Shown here: one piece after another, positions 24,466 to 35,878 of the stretch | Position numbering within the stretch: the first letter of the stretch is position 1 | Layout of the letters: every line of letters starts with the position of its first letter | Source: Apiotrichum sp. Y4204 | Taxonomy: Eukaryota; Basidiomycota; Tremellomycetes; Trichosporonales; Trichosporonaceae | NCBI GenBank assembly: GCA_025531455.1 | Contig: JAMYHL010000040.1 | Span: forward strand, 62,001-126,000 | Length of the DNA: 64,000 bases | Reading direction: 5' to 3' | Program-made: the position numbers and the translations under genes | The notes under the pieces: generated by a model | What the model saw: only the letters and a program-made list of their open reading frames with translations | Told to the model about the DNA's origin: nothing | Database searches by the model: none

Positions 24466-26268
24466 GGTGGGCGCTGTGAGATGCGGGGGCGGGGAAGCAA
24501 GGCGGAGGGCGGCGAGATGGGGAGAGCTCTATCGCGGAACAGAGTCACAAGTCGGAGTGCAAACGGAGTGCAAGCGTCGGCGACACGATGCGGAGTAGCT
24601 GGCTTGTTGTGAGAATGAACTCGGTGGAGAGTAACGAATCGAGTGTGCGGCGTGTTGTCGAGTGTGTGTGTGTGTTCGGTGGGAAGTCGCCCCTGAGCGG
24701 TGAGGAGCGCGGTGTGAGAGAGGGTGCTTCGGCGTGGGCTGAAATGCCGAGGGCGGGGGAATTGTGGGGTGGTGGGTGGTGAAATGCTGTGTGGTGCGTG
24801 GTGCGTGTGTGTGTGATACTGAGATACGCTGATACTGATCCTGATAGTGTTGTTGCTAGTATGTCTTGTGTCCGAGATGCGTGAATGGGACTGGAAATGT
24901 GGTGAGACGATGATAAAGATCCTGTTTTGCGAGAGAGCGCGAGAGAGAGAGGATGGAGAGGTAGTTGTGAGAAATGACGAGGTGTGATGAATGGAAATGG
25001 AATGGCTTGTTGTTTCCGGTGGTGGTAGTGTCTCGGCGACAAGTACAAAGTACTTTCAGACTAGTGACGGTGACACGGCGCAGATTCAGGGTTTCGGTCC
25101 TTCCTGTGTTCCTCTCTGCCCACAGAGAAGAGGTCAATAATAGCGGTGCTCCGTCTCGGCCCGCCAAGCCCATTTGCTTGAAAGCACGTTGTTACATTTG
25201 ATTCAATGCTGTCCACCACTGTGAATATGGAGAGAGAGGATGTGCATTTTGGGATTAAAAAGAATAAGAAGAACAACAGGTCGGGGATGGAGGAGACGAA
25301 TCGGCGCCGAGCAGATCGGCACGGCAGGAGGATTTCACCACGATAGGCCACGATCAACACCGGGATATCGGGATCAACACAAATGCGCACCGACCATCCC
25401 ATGAAATGCATAAGGTCCTCCATCGTCATTTCCCCTTCACCCCGGGTCCTTCTGTTGTACCTTGAAAGGCCGCCTCAAAAGGGCTCGGGATGGCTTGTCG
25501 CTGTCGACAACCCTACTTGAGCGTCGCTGTGGAGTGCGCCGCGCGCCGAAGGTCAGTGCACGCGCTTCGACCGCCCTGTCGCCCTGCCGCCCCGCCAGGG
25601 CGGACCTGCGGCCGCACCTGCGGCCTGCGGCGTCCAGCGGCGTCACGAGCTCTTGGCACCCCGCTACGCCGAAACGACACAGCCGACGACGCGGGACCGT
25701 AGGCCGCAGCAGCACCGATTGTTCTCCGGATGTTTCTTGTGCTGTGTCGCGCGCACGCAGGCCGCAGTGCAGACTTTGCATTCCTGTGCCTGCATGCGTA
25801 TGCGCAGTGGATTTAGCATCCCATCGGACATCGGGTTGATGGTGATGGAGCAGAACCCCGGGAGTAAACAAGCTCAGTGGCATGATGTCGGACCACGGCA
25901 TGCGAGTACTTAAGCTCTGGGGTGCGCTTGCCGTCATCAGTTGATGTTTGGACACCCAAGACAAACTGTGGGTAGCCAAAGCGTACGGAGACGTGGTGCC
26001 TTCATTGCGCGATGCACACAGGTTATGTTCAATGCTGGCAACCAGAGTGTTGTGGTTTGTGGAAGCTGGCGAGGTCATGATCATCACCTGTGTTGGTATC
26101 GTGAGTCTTGAGTATCTTGCTGGAGACTCTGAATCCAACTCTACTACGACCCCTCCCTCGTCCGACGCTTATCCAGTGACTCGGCCCTTGGCTCCAAAAC
26201 GGCCACCCACAGCTCTCCACAAATGCATCACAGATGATAAACGGCAAACCCTGCGACCACAATCTACT
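24466..26268. other. Intergenic region, no gene recognised
   Basis: About 1.8 kb between two minus-strand genes, holding the promoter and leader of the C2-protein gene (24466 onward, with GTGTGTGT runs near 24660 and 24810) and the 3' flank of the magnesium transporter. Open frames at 25437-26138 and elsewhere have no recognisable domain. Confidence 0.5.
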
Positions 26269-29105
26269 CTAGCGGACGAAACACTTGTACTGTGGCTGTC
26301 AGCTAGTTGCACACGGCTCACACTCACGGTCGCCCAGGCGCCGACGATGGCAAAGGCTGCGAGACACCCAAGAATGCCTGCAAACCAATTAAGCTGCGGT
26401 CAGTGCCATCCCGTTCCTGCCACCCACATTCTCGATTTCCTGTCCGGGCACGTGTACGTTCATACCCCACAGACCGGTGACCAGGTTCATGGGAATGAGC
26501 ACGGTACCCAGCGCGGTGAGCTTGGAGAGGACGTCGTTGATCTGGTTGTTCGCATCGGTCATCTCGATCGAAATCTGTGCGAGATAGTTTGAGTGCGAGC
26601 GCGACAGAATCTTTTCGTAGTGGTTCAAGTTGGATGTCATGGTGATCAAATGGTCCTGGATATCCGAGAGATAGAGGCCCTGGTGGGTCAGCATCTGATG
26701 AGCACATCCTACCCACGATATCCGACTTGGGCGCGACAAGCCAGTTTTCATTACACCGCTTCGCGAGGCCTTTTACGACATCCGCCTTGGAGCCCATTAG
26801 ACGGAGCAGGCCCATGACCTTCTTTCGGCACGTGCCGATACGCCTGAGCATGTCTGTCTGCTCGGCCTCTTTCAATATGAGTACCAGCTCGTCGATGCTG
26901 TCGACCTCGTACTCGATGCTTTGAATGAGCGGACCAAAGGCGTCGGTGATGTCGTCGATCAGCGCATACGAAATCCAGTCCGAGGTGACGGAGATGTAGT
27001 CCTTGAGATGCTTGATACGGCGGCGCACATTCTGCGGGTGCGGCGTACCACGGAAATGGAACTGTGTTTGAGCACAGGGTAATAAACCCCACTTACAGAA
27101 AGGGTGCCCTCGCGGAACACAATGATATACATGTTGAGCGGCTCGAGGTATGTCTGCGAGTAGGGGTCCTGGTCGAACGAGCGGAAACAGACGAGGTAGT
27201 AGTGGCGGAACAGCTCAATCTTTTCACGCGTCTCCTCGAGCAGAATGTCTTCTGTCGTGAGGGGATGGATGCCAAAGACCTTGGACAGCATGCGCATTTC
27301 CTCGTCCGTCGGCGAGAGCACGTCCAGCCACCACGTGAACGCGTCGGGGTCCTCCTCGGCAGTGGGCGGGAGGCTCGAGGTGGCCGTCTTGGCGAGCGAG
27401 TTTTGCAGCCCCCGCAGCTTGTTCGCCTGCATGGAGAGAAGACTCGGGTCGTTTGGCGTGTTCCTCCCGCTGCGCGACGGGGTGCCAAACTCACCGCCGT
27501 CGGCCGGAAGGTGACCAGGCGGAGGTGCTCCGCTCTCGGCCTGGTTCCGACCCTTGAACAGATCCTCAAACGTCTGCCCCTCAGCAGGCAGCTCGCCGAG
27601 TGTCCTGGCGTGAATCGTTACCGGCAGCGCATTCGAGTAGAACGAGAACCGGTATGGCCGGTCGTGACCCGGTGCTGCGTCCGTGTATGCCTGAAACGTG
27701 GGTGCCGGCGCCTCAGGAAGCTGCTTTCCCTGCCGAGGAGCTTTGAGCGCGCCGCTTGCGAGCGAGTCGTCTCCGCCGCCGCCACCAAAGCTCTCAAAGA
27801 GCGCGAGCTTGGCCTGCCGCCGCACGGGATTCGCACTCGCCTGCGCAGCCTGCGCCTGCTTGCGTGCCCTGCGACGGTGGAAGTTGGTCTGCACAGGAGT
27901 GTCCTGCGCCGTGTCCTCCGTGTATGTCGCCGCTGTCGGCGCGCGGTCCAGAGGCTCCGGCTCGAGCGTAAACGGCGACGACGGCGACTTTGTGATCCCA
28001 TCGTCGCTCTTCACTATCGACTGCACATCCTTCCGCGTGCTGCTCCCGCTGCCGCTTCCGGTTTCGGGTTCGCCGCGGACGGGGGAGTGGCGCGCACCAG
28101 ACAGGGACCTGCGCGGGGAAACAACGGGTACTCCGCCGGGCACCTCGATGCCCGAATCGAGTACCCGCCGCTCCGAAGCCGCAAACTCCTCCATGTGGTT
28201 GAAGTCGAATGAGCTCTGGACGCCTTCGCCAAGCAGCTCGTCCGGGTGCGCGCGGGACAGCTGCCGCCGCTCGCGGTCGCGCTCATCGTTCCCCCGCGAC
28301 TGGTATGTGCGTGTGCTCCCGGCATCGCTGTGCGGATCCTCCCGGTGGTATGTCCCGTGGTGCTCGCCGTCGCTGTCGTCGCCCTCCGCGTGCCGTGCGC
28401 GGCTGATCTCCCGCTCCTCGCTCTCGCTGAGCATCCCGAAGGGGGACTCGTCAATTGGCGAGGAGGTGAATCGCGGTGCCGTTGCCCGGAGCATCGGCGA
28501 CGGTTCGACGACAGACCCGGAGCGCGCGCGAGCTGTTGTTAGTCAATGCTGGAGACTTGAGGAAGGTTGAGCATTGGAGATGATAACGCGCATAGCAACG
28601 AAGCGACGGAAGTCCACCCTGGTGTTGTGCTCGGCGCATCGCAGTTGCCATCCTCTTCCCGAGAGTCGGCACACTGGCACACGAGCACATCCCACACCGT
28701 TGGAGACCGGATTACGCCCTTGATAGCTGGGCAGCGCCGTTCCACTCTGCTCTCACCCGAGCAAGCATCCAGCGCCGGCGTGCACTACACTCTCGCTCTA
28801 GCACGAGCTGCGGACTTGTGGATGACGGATCTCGCTCCAAACCACCGCGTTTGCGCTCGCCTTCCTTCTTCCCGCATCCAACCACACTCACACATGCTCA
28901 TCGCCGAGTCTATGTCCTGCTGCATCTGGCGCTGCACATCCGGATTGTCGCGGTAGCTGGATCCCATGGCGCGCGGGCCGATTGCGCGGACGGGGCTGAG
29001 GCTCGCGGACGACGACATGGAGCGGTGGTGCGTCGGCGAGGGCGCGCGCGGGTCGGTCTGTATCTGCCGCGGCGACGAGGGCGTCTGCGGCTGGGACGGC
29101 GACAT
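26269..29105 (-). CDS. CorA/Alr1/Mnr2-type magnesium transporter
   Basis: Six exons: 29105-28892, 28532-27097, 27061-26717, 26679-26424, 26377-26328 and 26289-26269, giving 773 aa. Residues 1-370 are Ser/Pro/Arg-rich and acidic, typical of fungal Alr proteins. The CorA core includes FTWWLDVLSPTDEEMRML, FGIHPLTTEDI, REKIELFRHYYLVCF and FHFRGTPHPQNVRRR. TM1 ends in the selectivity motif LVTGLWGMNV (GMN about 737-739), followed by the short loop HVPGQEIENVG and TM2 GILGCLAAFAIVGAWAT. A 21-nt last exon (YKCFVR, stop) completes the tail; its acceptor follows a CTGAC branch point. Such proteins form pentamers that import Mg2+ at the plasma membrane or vacuole. Which of the two applies here is not decidable. 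Confidence 0.9.
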
Positions 29106-31063
29106 CGTGGTAGATGAAAGTACCGATAAAGAGGATGGGGAGGATGAGATGGATCCTCTAGACCTGTGAGGATGTGGATGTCAAAAGAATGTGTTTTCTT
29201 GGTCACCACATGCAACAAACTCGGCGAGTAATGCAAGCTGGAGCAGGAACACACAAAAGTGTGGGTCCACCTTGACGTGAATGCTCTGGGCCCAAAAAGG
29301 ACGGGTAGAGAGATCTGTATGAAATGGCCGAAAACGGGTGGCAAGGTGGAGGAGGAAAGGAAGAGGAAAAAGCAAGGCGGGCCTAGACGGGACGGGAAGG
29401 AAGAGAGAGAGATGATGATGATGACGGCGGTCACCGTGTTTTTAACAAAAGTCACAGCTGGGCCAGATTCAGTGGCAGAGCGCAGAGGTGCTTGCTCATT
29501 GCGTTTGGTGGTGGTGTCAACTTGATGCTCGTCATGCACGGTCACGGCGGTGGTGAGCGTGGCAGGGCTGCTGTTGATGGGTGCGATGGAACGGACAGTC
29601 TACTCTTTGGTATGCACGTATAAATGCAATTTTATCGAGAAGCTGAAGGAGGAAAAAATTGATATTTAGTAGGGGTATTCCCACTCACTGTCTGTGCGCA
29701 ACTGGAAGAATACACACACACACACGTGCAACTATTGCTGATCTGCGCACGATCTGCACAGAACCACAGTGAATCAAAATGGCTTCTAGGCCTGGAATTT
29801 CTGGCCCGAAATAAAGCACTCTGAAAGTAGCAGAATAGCTAATAATAACCTCCCTAATCCCTCGACGCTCAGACGGTCTACACACGATCAATGCTCTGGA
29901 CCACGCTGTACACTGCAATCACTACAATCAACCTGCGAGTATGCGATATGCGCGATTATGCGCCACCAACACACTTGTCACCTCGCTTTGCAGCCTGAGC
30001 ACATCGCAGCATCGCAGTGTGCAGAGATGGAAATGGTCCACACAAGAGACTTGCCTTCATAGGGATTAATGAGGCTTCTGGTCATGATCAGTCGCCGGAC
30101 TCTGGATCTGATCATTCCTCGCAGCACTGCGCGATTTCTACACCAACCACAAACCCAAGATCAGTGTCAACGAGGCTCGTAATAGCAGCTAGCAACATAT
30201 AGCATATAGCCTGCTGTCAGTCAGTGATCGGCGGGTAAGCGAGAGACACATCTGGAAGCATGGGCGAAAGAAGTGTTTTGCATGTTCCGTTGTATCTTGC
30301 GATAGAGCTCACCCATGCACCCAAGATCCAAGAGGTCCAGAGTTTCAACAGAGGTTGGTTTTGTTCATGTTGTGTCCAGACTGGTCACCTTTCCAACTTT
30401 CCAGTCTCTCCTCATGCCCTCGACCCTTGGCGCCTCAACCTCCACCTCTTCCCCAATCCAAAATCGGCCTCCACCGCCATCGGCCCCATGAAGCAAGCGG
30501 ATCAACACGAGGCGAGTCGCGTGCTGTAGTGAATCTCGTGTGATGCAGAAGCAAGGAGGTATTGGAGGAAAACATCCTGTATGGCGCAAAGCATCTCGTC
30601 GAGAGTGCTTTAAGGGGCTTTAAAGCTGGTGTGAGGACATCCACTCGGTGACCACTGAATAAACGCAACCATCACAACGGCTGACTGATCCACAACAAAA
30701 ATTAGTCTATTTCGGGGAGTTTAACAGAGGTGGAGGCCAGAGTACCAGAGTCAGCCCTCCAGAGGCAGTTACGACGACAACTCCAAGCGCTCCGACCCGT
30801 TCACCATCATCATCTTGCTTGCTTACAACACCATAATTGCACGCGTCGGAGACCTCCGTTGCGCGCCCGACTGTGCAGGAGATTAAAGTGAAGGATTGCG
30901 GCCCGTGGTTCTCGCAGCAACACATGATCCCTATCTCGGCTTTCCTTGTTGTCATATTTTCCACCAACTCGCAACCTCAAACCCGAATCGTCTCCGCCCA
31001 CCACACCAAGCCCACCATATCGACGTCCGCGATAGAACACTAAAAGGCTAGAAGTATAGACAT
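29106..31063. other. Divergent intergenic region, no gene recognised
   Basis: Nearly 2 kb between the starts of the magnesium transporter and the MFS transporter. A short (CA)n run lies at about 29712-29725, and a lower-GC stretch at 29600-29950. No frame with recognisable coding features was found; it probably holds both promoters and leaders. Confidence 0.5.
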
Positions 31064-32858
31064 ATGTCGGCTTCGACAATCTCTCGAACCGGCTCCACCA
31101 TGTCCGAATCGAGGATATCCGACCGAACGCTAGATCCAGAGGCGGCCGGCGCAGAGGCAGCTCCAACGCCTGTCGACGGGCGACCGACGGATGGCGCGGT
31201 TGAGAAGCCTCAGGACCCATACCAGGTCAAGTGGGACGACATGTACGACCCGCACTGTCCGCTCAACAAGGCCGAGTGGCGCAAGTGGTGAGCTGGGGGG
31301 GACGTCCAACATTTTTCTGACTCCAGGATCATGGTCGCCGTCCTCGGCATGAGCTCGCTGTGCGTCACATGCTGCTCGTCCATGGCGGGCATGACATATC
31401 CGGGCATGCAGGCCGAGTTTCACGTGAGCACAGAGGTGTGCATCCTCAGTATCTCGCTCTTCGTCATGGGTCTTGGCAGCGGTCCGCGTGAGTCGCCGGC
31501 AGTAACTCCTTGTCCTTTCGTGTTTGTTTTCCGCTGACCTCGTCAGTTCTTCTTGGCCCAATCTCCGAATTTATGGGCCGCGCGCCAGTGCTGCACTGGG
31601 GATTTGCCTGGTTCTTCCTGCTCAACTTTCCTGTAGCATTTGGTACGTCCAAGTTTTCAGCATGCCCACTGGCAGACTTGAGCTCGCCTGCTGGTATCCA
31701 GCTGACATCAGCAAACCACATCTCGATCCACCTCATCTTCCGCTTCCTCACGGGCTTTGCCGGCTCCGCCTTCCTCTCCGTGTCCGGCGGCGCGATAACG
31801 GACGTGTTCCACAACTCCAAAGTCGCTACGTGCGTTGACGGATACTTCTTAGCATCTAACTGACCCCAGCCCCATGATGATATTCTCCACCGCGCCGTTC
31901 ATCGGTCCCGTGCTTGGCCCGCTCCTCTCGGGGTTCATTAACCAGCAGCAGCCCGACTGGCGCTGGACATACTATGTCATCCTGATCTGGGCAGCAGTCA
32001 TGCTTACCCTCATCGTGGTGTTTGTGCCCGAGACGTACGACGCGCAACTGCTGAAGCGCAAGGCCAAGAAGTGAGATGGCCCGGTGTGGAAACTGTACTG
32101 ATACCAGGCTCCGCAAATCCACCGGCGACGAGCAATACTTTGCCCCGATGGAGAAGAACCGCCGCTCGTTCATCGACGCCCTCAAGTTCAGCATCCGCAC
32201 ACCGTTCGTCCTCCTCACGACGCAGCCCATGGTCCTCTTCCTCGACCTCTGGAGCGCCGTCATCCTCGGTATCCTCTATCTCTCCTTTGGCGGCATCCCC
32301 TACATCTTCACCACGCAGTACGGCTTCGACGTGCAGAGCACGGGCATGGCGTTCCTTGGCATCGGCGCCGGGCAGGTCATTGCCGCGTGCTCTCAGCCGT
32401 ACTTTAACAAAAAATACAGCAAGACAGCTGCTGCGTCCCCGAACGGCCTCGCCCCGCCCGAGGCACGGTTAGTTATCGGCATGTACGGCGCCGTCATCTC
32501 GCCTCTCGGCCTCCTGCTGCTCGGCCTCACATGCTTCAAACATGTACACTGGATCGTGCCCATCATCATGAGCAACTTCTTCGGATGGGGCATGGTCTAC
32601 GCGTACAGCAGCACATTCACATACCTCGTCGACGCGTACCGGCCTGTCGCGGCGTCGGCCCTCGCGTCAAACTCGTTCCTCCGCTCTACCTTTGCCGCCG
32701 GCTTCCCCCTCTTCGGCCACCAGATGTACCGCCGCCTCGGGCCTGTTGGCGCCACCTGTCTCCTTGCAGGCCTCCTGTACCTCTGCGCCCCACTTCCCTT
32801 CATCTTCCACCGTATCGGTGCGCGTGTGAGGCAGAAGAGCAATTTCGGGGCGCATTAG
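31064..32858 (+). CDS. MFS transporter, drug:H+ antiporter-1 (DHA1) type
   Basis: Six exons, 31064-31287, 31327-31487, 31547-31642, 31712-31829, 31870-32070 and 32108-32858, give 516 aa. A hydrophilic N-terminus of about 70 residues precedes twelve predicted membrane segments. Splicing restores MFS motif A as GPLLLGPISEFMGRAP and the following helices (HLIFRFLTGFAGSAFLSVSG; FSTAPFIGPVLGPLLSG, the DHA1 motif-C-like segment). The central loop is KRKAKKLRKSTGDEQY. The C-terminal half contains YLVDAYRPVAASALASNSF. This matches the Tpo/Flr/Yhk8-type DHA1 exporters, which use the proton gradient to export polyamines or drugs at the plasma membrane. The substrate is unknown. A second ATG at 31100 has a better start context (CCACCATGT), so the protein may begin 12 residues later. 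Confidence 0.9.
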
Positions 32859-33099
32859 TGTGTTGTCGGCTATCATAGATGTATAGAGATCTTGTTTGTA
32901 ATCTTTGCCTGTTGCATTAGTTATAAAATCATGTCAGCGGTATGTGTTGAGCAGGACGAACATAGGCGGACTAGAGCTTGGCTGCATATCACAGACCACA
33001 CGGTGGCAGGCGTAACTGGCACACCTATAATTTTACTCGTCGGCGCTCGTCACGACGTTCATGCATAAACAATAGTTAACGTGTCAGTTGAGGTGGCCC

Positions 33100-34823
33100 C
33101 TAGAACGTCTCCTCGTCGTCGTCGAGCGGCAGCTCTCCCTCGCCATCCGGCACCTGGGTATTGTCAGCGCATCGTGTCTTGTCAGTCCATGATCCAGGCT
33201 GCACCAAATCATGCCAAATCATGTCACTTCCAAACCGCGGCCAGTCCCATCCCAAATCATCGCTCACCTCGAATCCCTCCTCGGTCTGGTAGAGAACCTC
33301 CTGGACCTTGGCCAGGGTGTCCCTCTCCTCTGGGGTGATGCCGTCGAGGTTGACGCGGTCGTTGATGATAAGCTCAATGTTGCGCAACTTGGCAAAGTAA
33401 AAGTCACGCTCCTTCTCGAGCCCCTCGCACGTCGCCTGCATCTCCTGGAGTTGTCCGTTGAGGAGCTGGATCTGCTGGGCAGCAGCTCCCGTAGAGGGCG
33501 CCCGGGCGCCCGGTGCTGCGGCACTACGCACGGCGGGTCGAGATGCCGAGGTGGCACGGGATGTGGAGGCGGAAGAGTGGACGGCACCACCACTAGAGGT
33601 GAGCGACAATTCTGGAGGAGGACAAATTGCTGTCCAAAGCGGCATCTGTCTACACTCACGCCCGTTCAGTGGCATTGTACTCGACTCCGCGCGAGTTGGC
33701 GTCCCAGTACTTCTTCATCCACTGGAGAAACTCGAGGTTGTCCTGCATCTTGCACCTGAATGTCAGTACGCAAGTCAGGCAGGCGCTGGAGCCGGCATTG
33801 CGCGATTGTCACACCTCGGGTGCACGCCCACGCCCATCAGCCGCCCTGCACAGCTTCAGGAATGAACGCGCCCCAGCAGCAGTGGACCATACGCGCACCG
33901 TCCACTCGACACCTACTTGACGAGACGCTGGACGGGTATGGGCTGCGAGTCAGTAAGCCTGCCCCCAGACACTGCACCAGCGCCGACATACCTTGTCGAT
34001 ACGATGTTTGACAAAGGCCTTTTGCAAAATCTTAAAGTTCTCAAGGTACTCGTACTCCATCTTGGCGTTCATCTTGACGCGCGACATCGGGACGTCGCCT
34101 GACATTAGTGTGGGCGCGCTGGGCCCGGGGGCGCGACTCGGTACACACCAAAGATGGAGTCAATGACCTGTCTGCGTTAGTTACAATCATTGTCCAGAGG
34201 TCGAGGATACCCCATTGCCCCAGGTCTTTACACAGACGGCAGGAACGCCGTTCGGGCCCGACACGCAGACCATCGCGAGCCTCAGAGCTCCAGTTCGAAG
34301 TTCCACCGCATTCATGATACGTGGAGTGGACCTGCCGCCGCCCGCCGCACGCACCGCCGGCGCCACTCACCTGACAGTAGACGACGCCCTTGCCGCACTC
34401 CTCAATCTTGGTAATGTTATTGGGTGCGAGCAGCTCATTGAGCCAGGCAAGCAGCTCGCCGCGGGCTGGTGTCAGTACGGCACTGCTGGTTGGATATCTG
34501 GAGCGCGGGTTCGCTTGCGATGAGTGCAGTGCGAAGTGCAGACGGGTGCGATCGACCAGAGGCCATGGCGCTGCGGGGTTGGGAACGGTGCGGGGACCAG
34601 CGCGCACCGTGCATCACCGTAGTCTACCACATGTCACCGAGACGGATAGCAGACGGTAGGTTGCGTGGGGACCCAGTAGCGCAGCGGTTTATCGCTGCCA
34701 GCCGTATCCCGCACCAGCTGGCCCTCCCTCTCGCAAGATGACACTGCTCCTCGGCCGTTTGAGACTTTGTTCCCAGCAAGGTGCCGGGAAAGGGTACGCA
34801 CATTCGCCGACGTAGACGGACAT
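33100..34823 (-). CDS. BIM1: Microtubule plus-end protein EB1/Bim1/Mal3
   Basis: Eight exons, several tiny: 34823-34802, 34465-34371, 34167-34149, 34098-33992, 33942-33917, 33755-33660, 33592-33268 and 33153-33100, giving 247 aa in phase. The calponin-homology domain reads MSVYVGESRGELLAWLNELL, ITKIEECGKGVVYCQVIDSI, FGDVPMSRVKMNAKMEYEYL, ENFKILQKAFVKHRIDKPIP and VQRLVKCKMQDNLEFLQWMK. A Ser/Ala/Pro linker follows, then the EB1 homology coiled coil (FYFAKLRNIELIINDR, then VLYQTEEGFE) and an acidic tail ending DDDEETF. EB1 tracks growing microtubule ends and recruits partners. Three exons are under 27 nt and intron 1 is 336 nt, so automated models may miss the N-terminus. Confidence 0.94.
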
Positions 34824-35878
34824 GTTTGCTGTAGTGGGGATGCGCGATGGTTGTCGGGATTATGGTGGTGTTGGAAGTGTTGGTGGAAGTGGTGACTGGT
34901 GACTTGCTTGTCATTCAAAGACAAGCGACGGCCAAAGATATATAGGGAACAACTGGGAGGGGAGTTATCTGGAACAACGCAAAGTGGGTCAGACGGAGGA
35001 GGATGTCGTAGCAAACAATGGCCAAAGGTTCGTTGGACGTCAGTCAAACACGTCCTGGTCCCTAATCCTCTGCCCGTATGCCTTCCAGCCAGCCTGGCGC
35101 ACAGAGGACGCGTCGCGCGGCCCCTGCCTGGCCCCTATCTCTTTCTGGGCCTGATGCACAACGGCACGCGGGTACGCGGGGCCTCTCGTATCATGCCTCA
35201 TGGCCTCCTTGCTCGCTCGTCATCCAGGGCAGTCGAGCTGTTGCTATGCCACGTAATTCGTATCCACAACCTCCACCACCATCGTCCACCCTGTGCACCT
35301 GTGCTTCTCAATCTCCTCCCTCCGGTCTGCCCTGCCCGAGTACAGCTACATGCATGAAGCAGGCACCACGCCTGGCAACAAGATAGATGCTAAAAAAGAT
35401 CATGACGGTCGGTGGGGAAATGGGATGCGAGATGATGGCGGAGAGATGGAGCTGACCAGACCAAAGGCCCTACAAGGGTACATTGGTCGTGCCAAGAAAA
35501 AAGCCACGCAGCACACACCCACATATCACCACACGGGCCACAGTGTTGGCCAGCTAGGGAGTAGCTGATGTGGTGGTGCTTGTTGAGGGCGCGCATGCGA
35601 GTCTTTCTAACGTCATGTTCGTGAAGGTCTTGACGGGCTTCATCTTGATCTTCATCTTGGCGAGTCTTGGTCTTATTTGCGTCTGTGTTGATGGTTGTCG
35701 TTGCGTGGAGAAAACAGAAGGGAGAGGAACGGTAGAGACAGGGTAGTCGAGTGTCAAAGGCCCAAAAATGCCACAATGGACGGAAACACACGATGAGGGT
35801 CGGATTGCGATTGCGGGTCATGGTTTGTGTTGAAGGATATATTCTTGATATGAGGCATAGGAAATGATAGGATGTGAT
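34824..35878. other. Intergenic region, no gene recognised
   Basis: About 1.05 kb between the start of the EB1 gene and the 3' end of the pseudo-helicase gene, both on the minus strand. No coding signal was found; it should carry the EB1 promoter. Confidence 0.5.

Noticed and set aside
25437..26138. 233-codon minus-strand frame between the C2 and Mg-transporter genes
   Set aside because: No domain, His/Arg-rich composition typical of shadow frames, and no consistent upstream exon.
34660..34735. tRNA A-box-like string TAGCGCAGCGGTT inside EB1 intron 1
   Set aside because: No B box (GGTTCGANNCC) at the right distance and no cloverleaf could be folded by eye.
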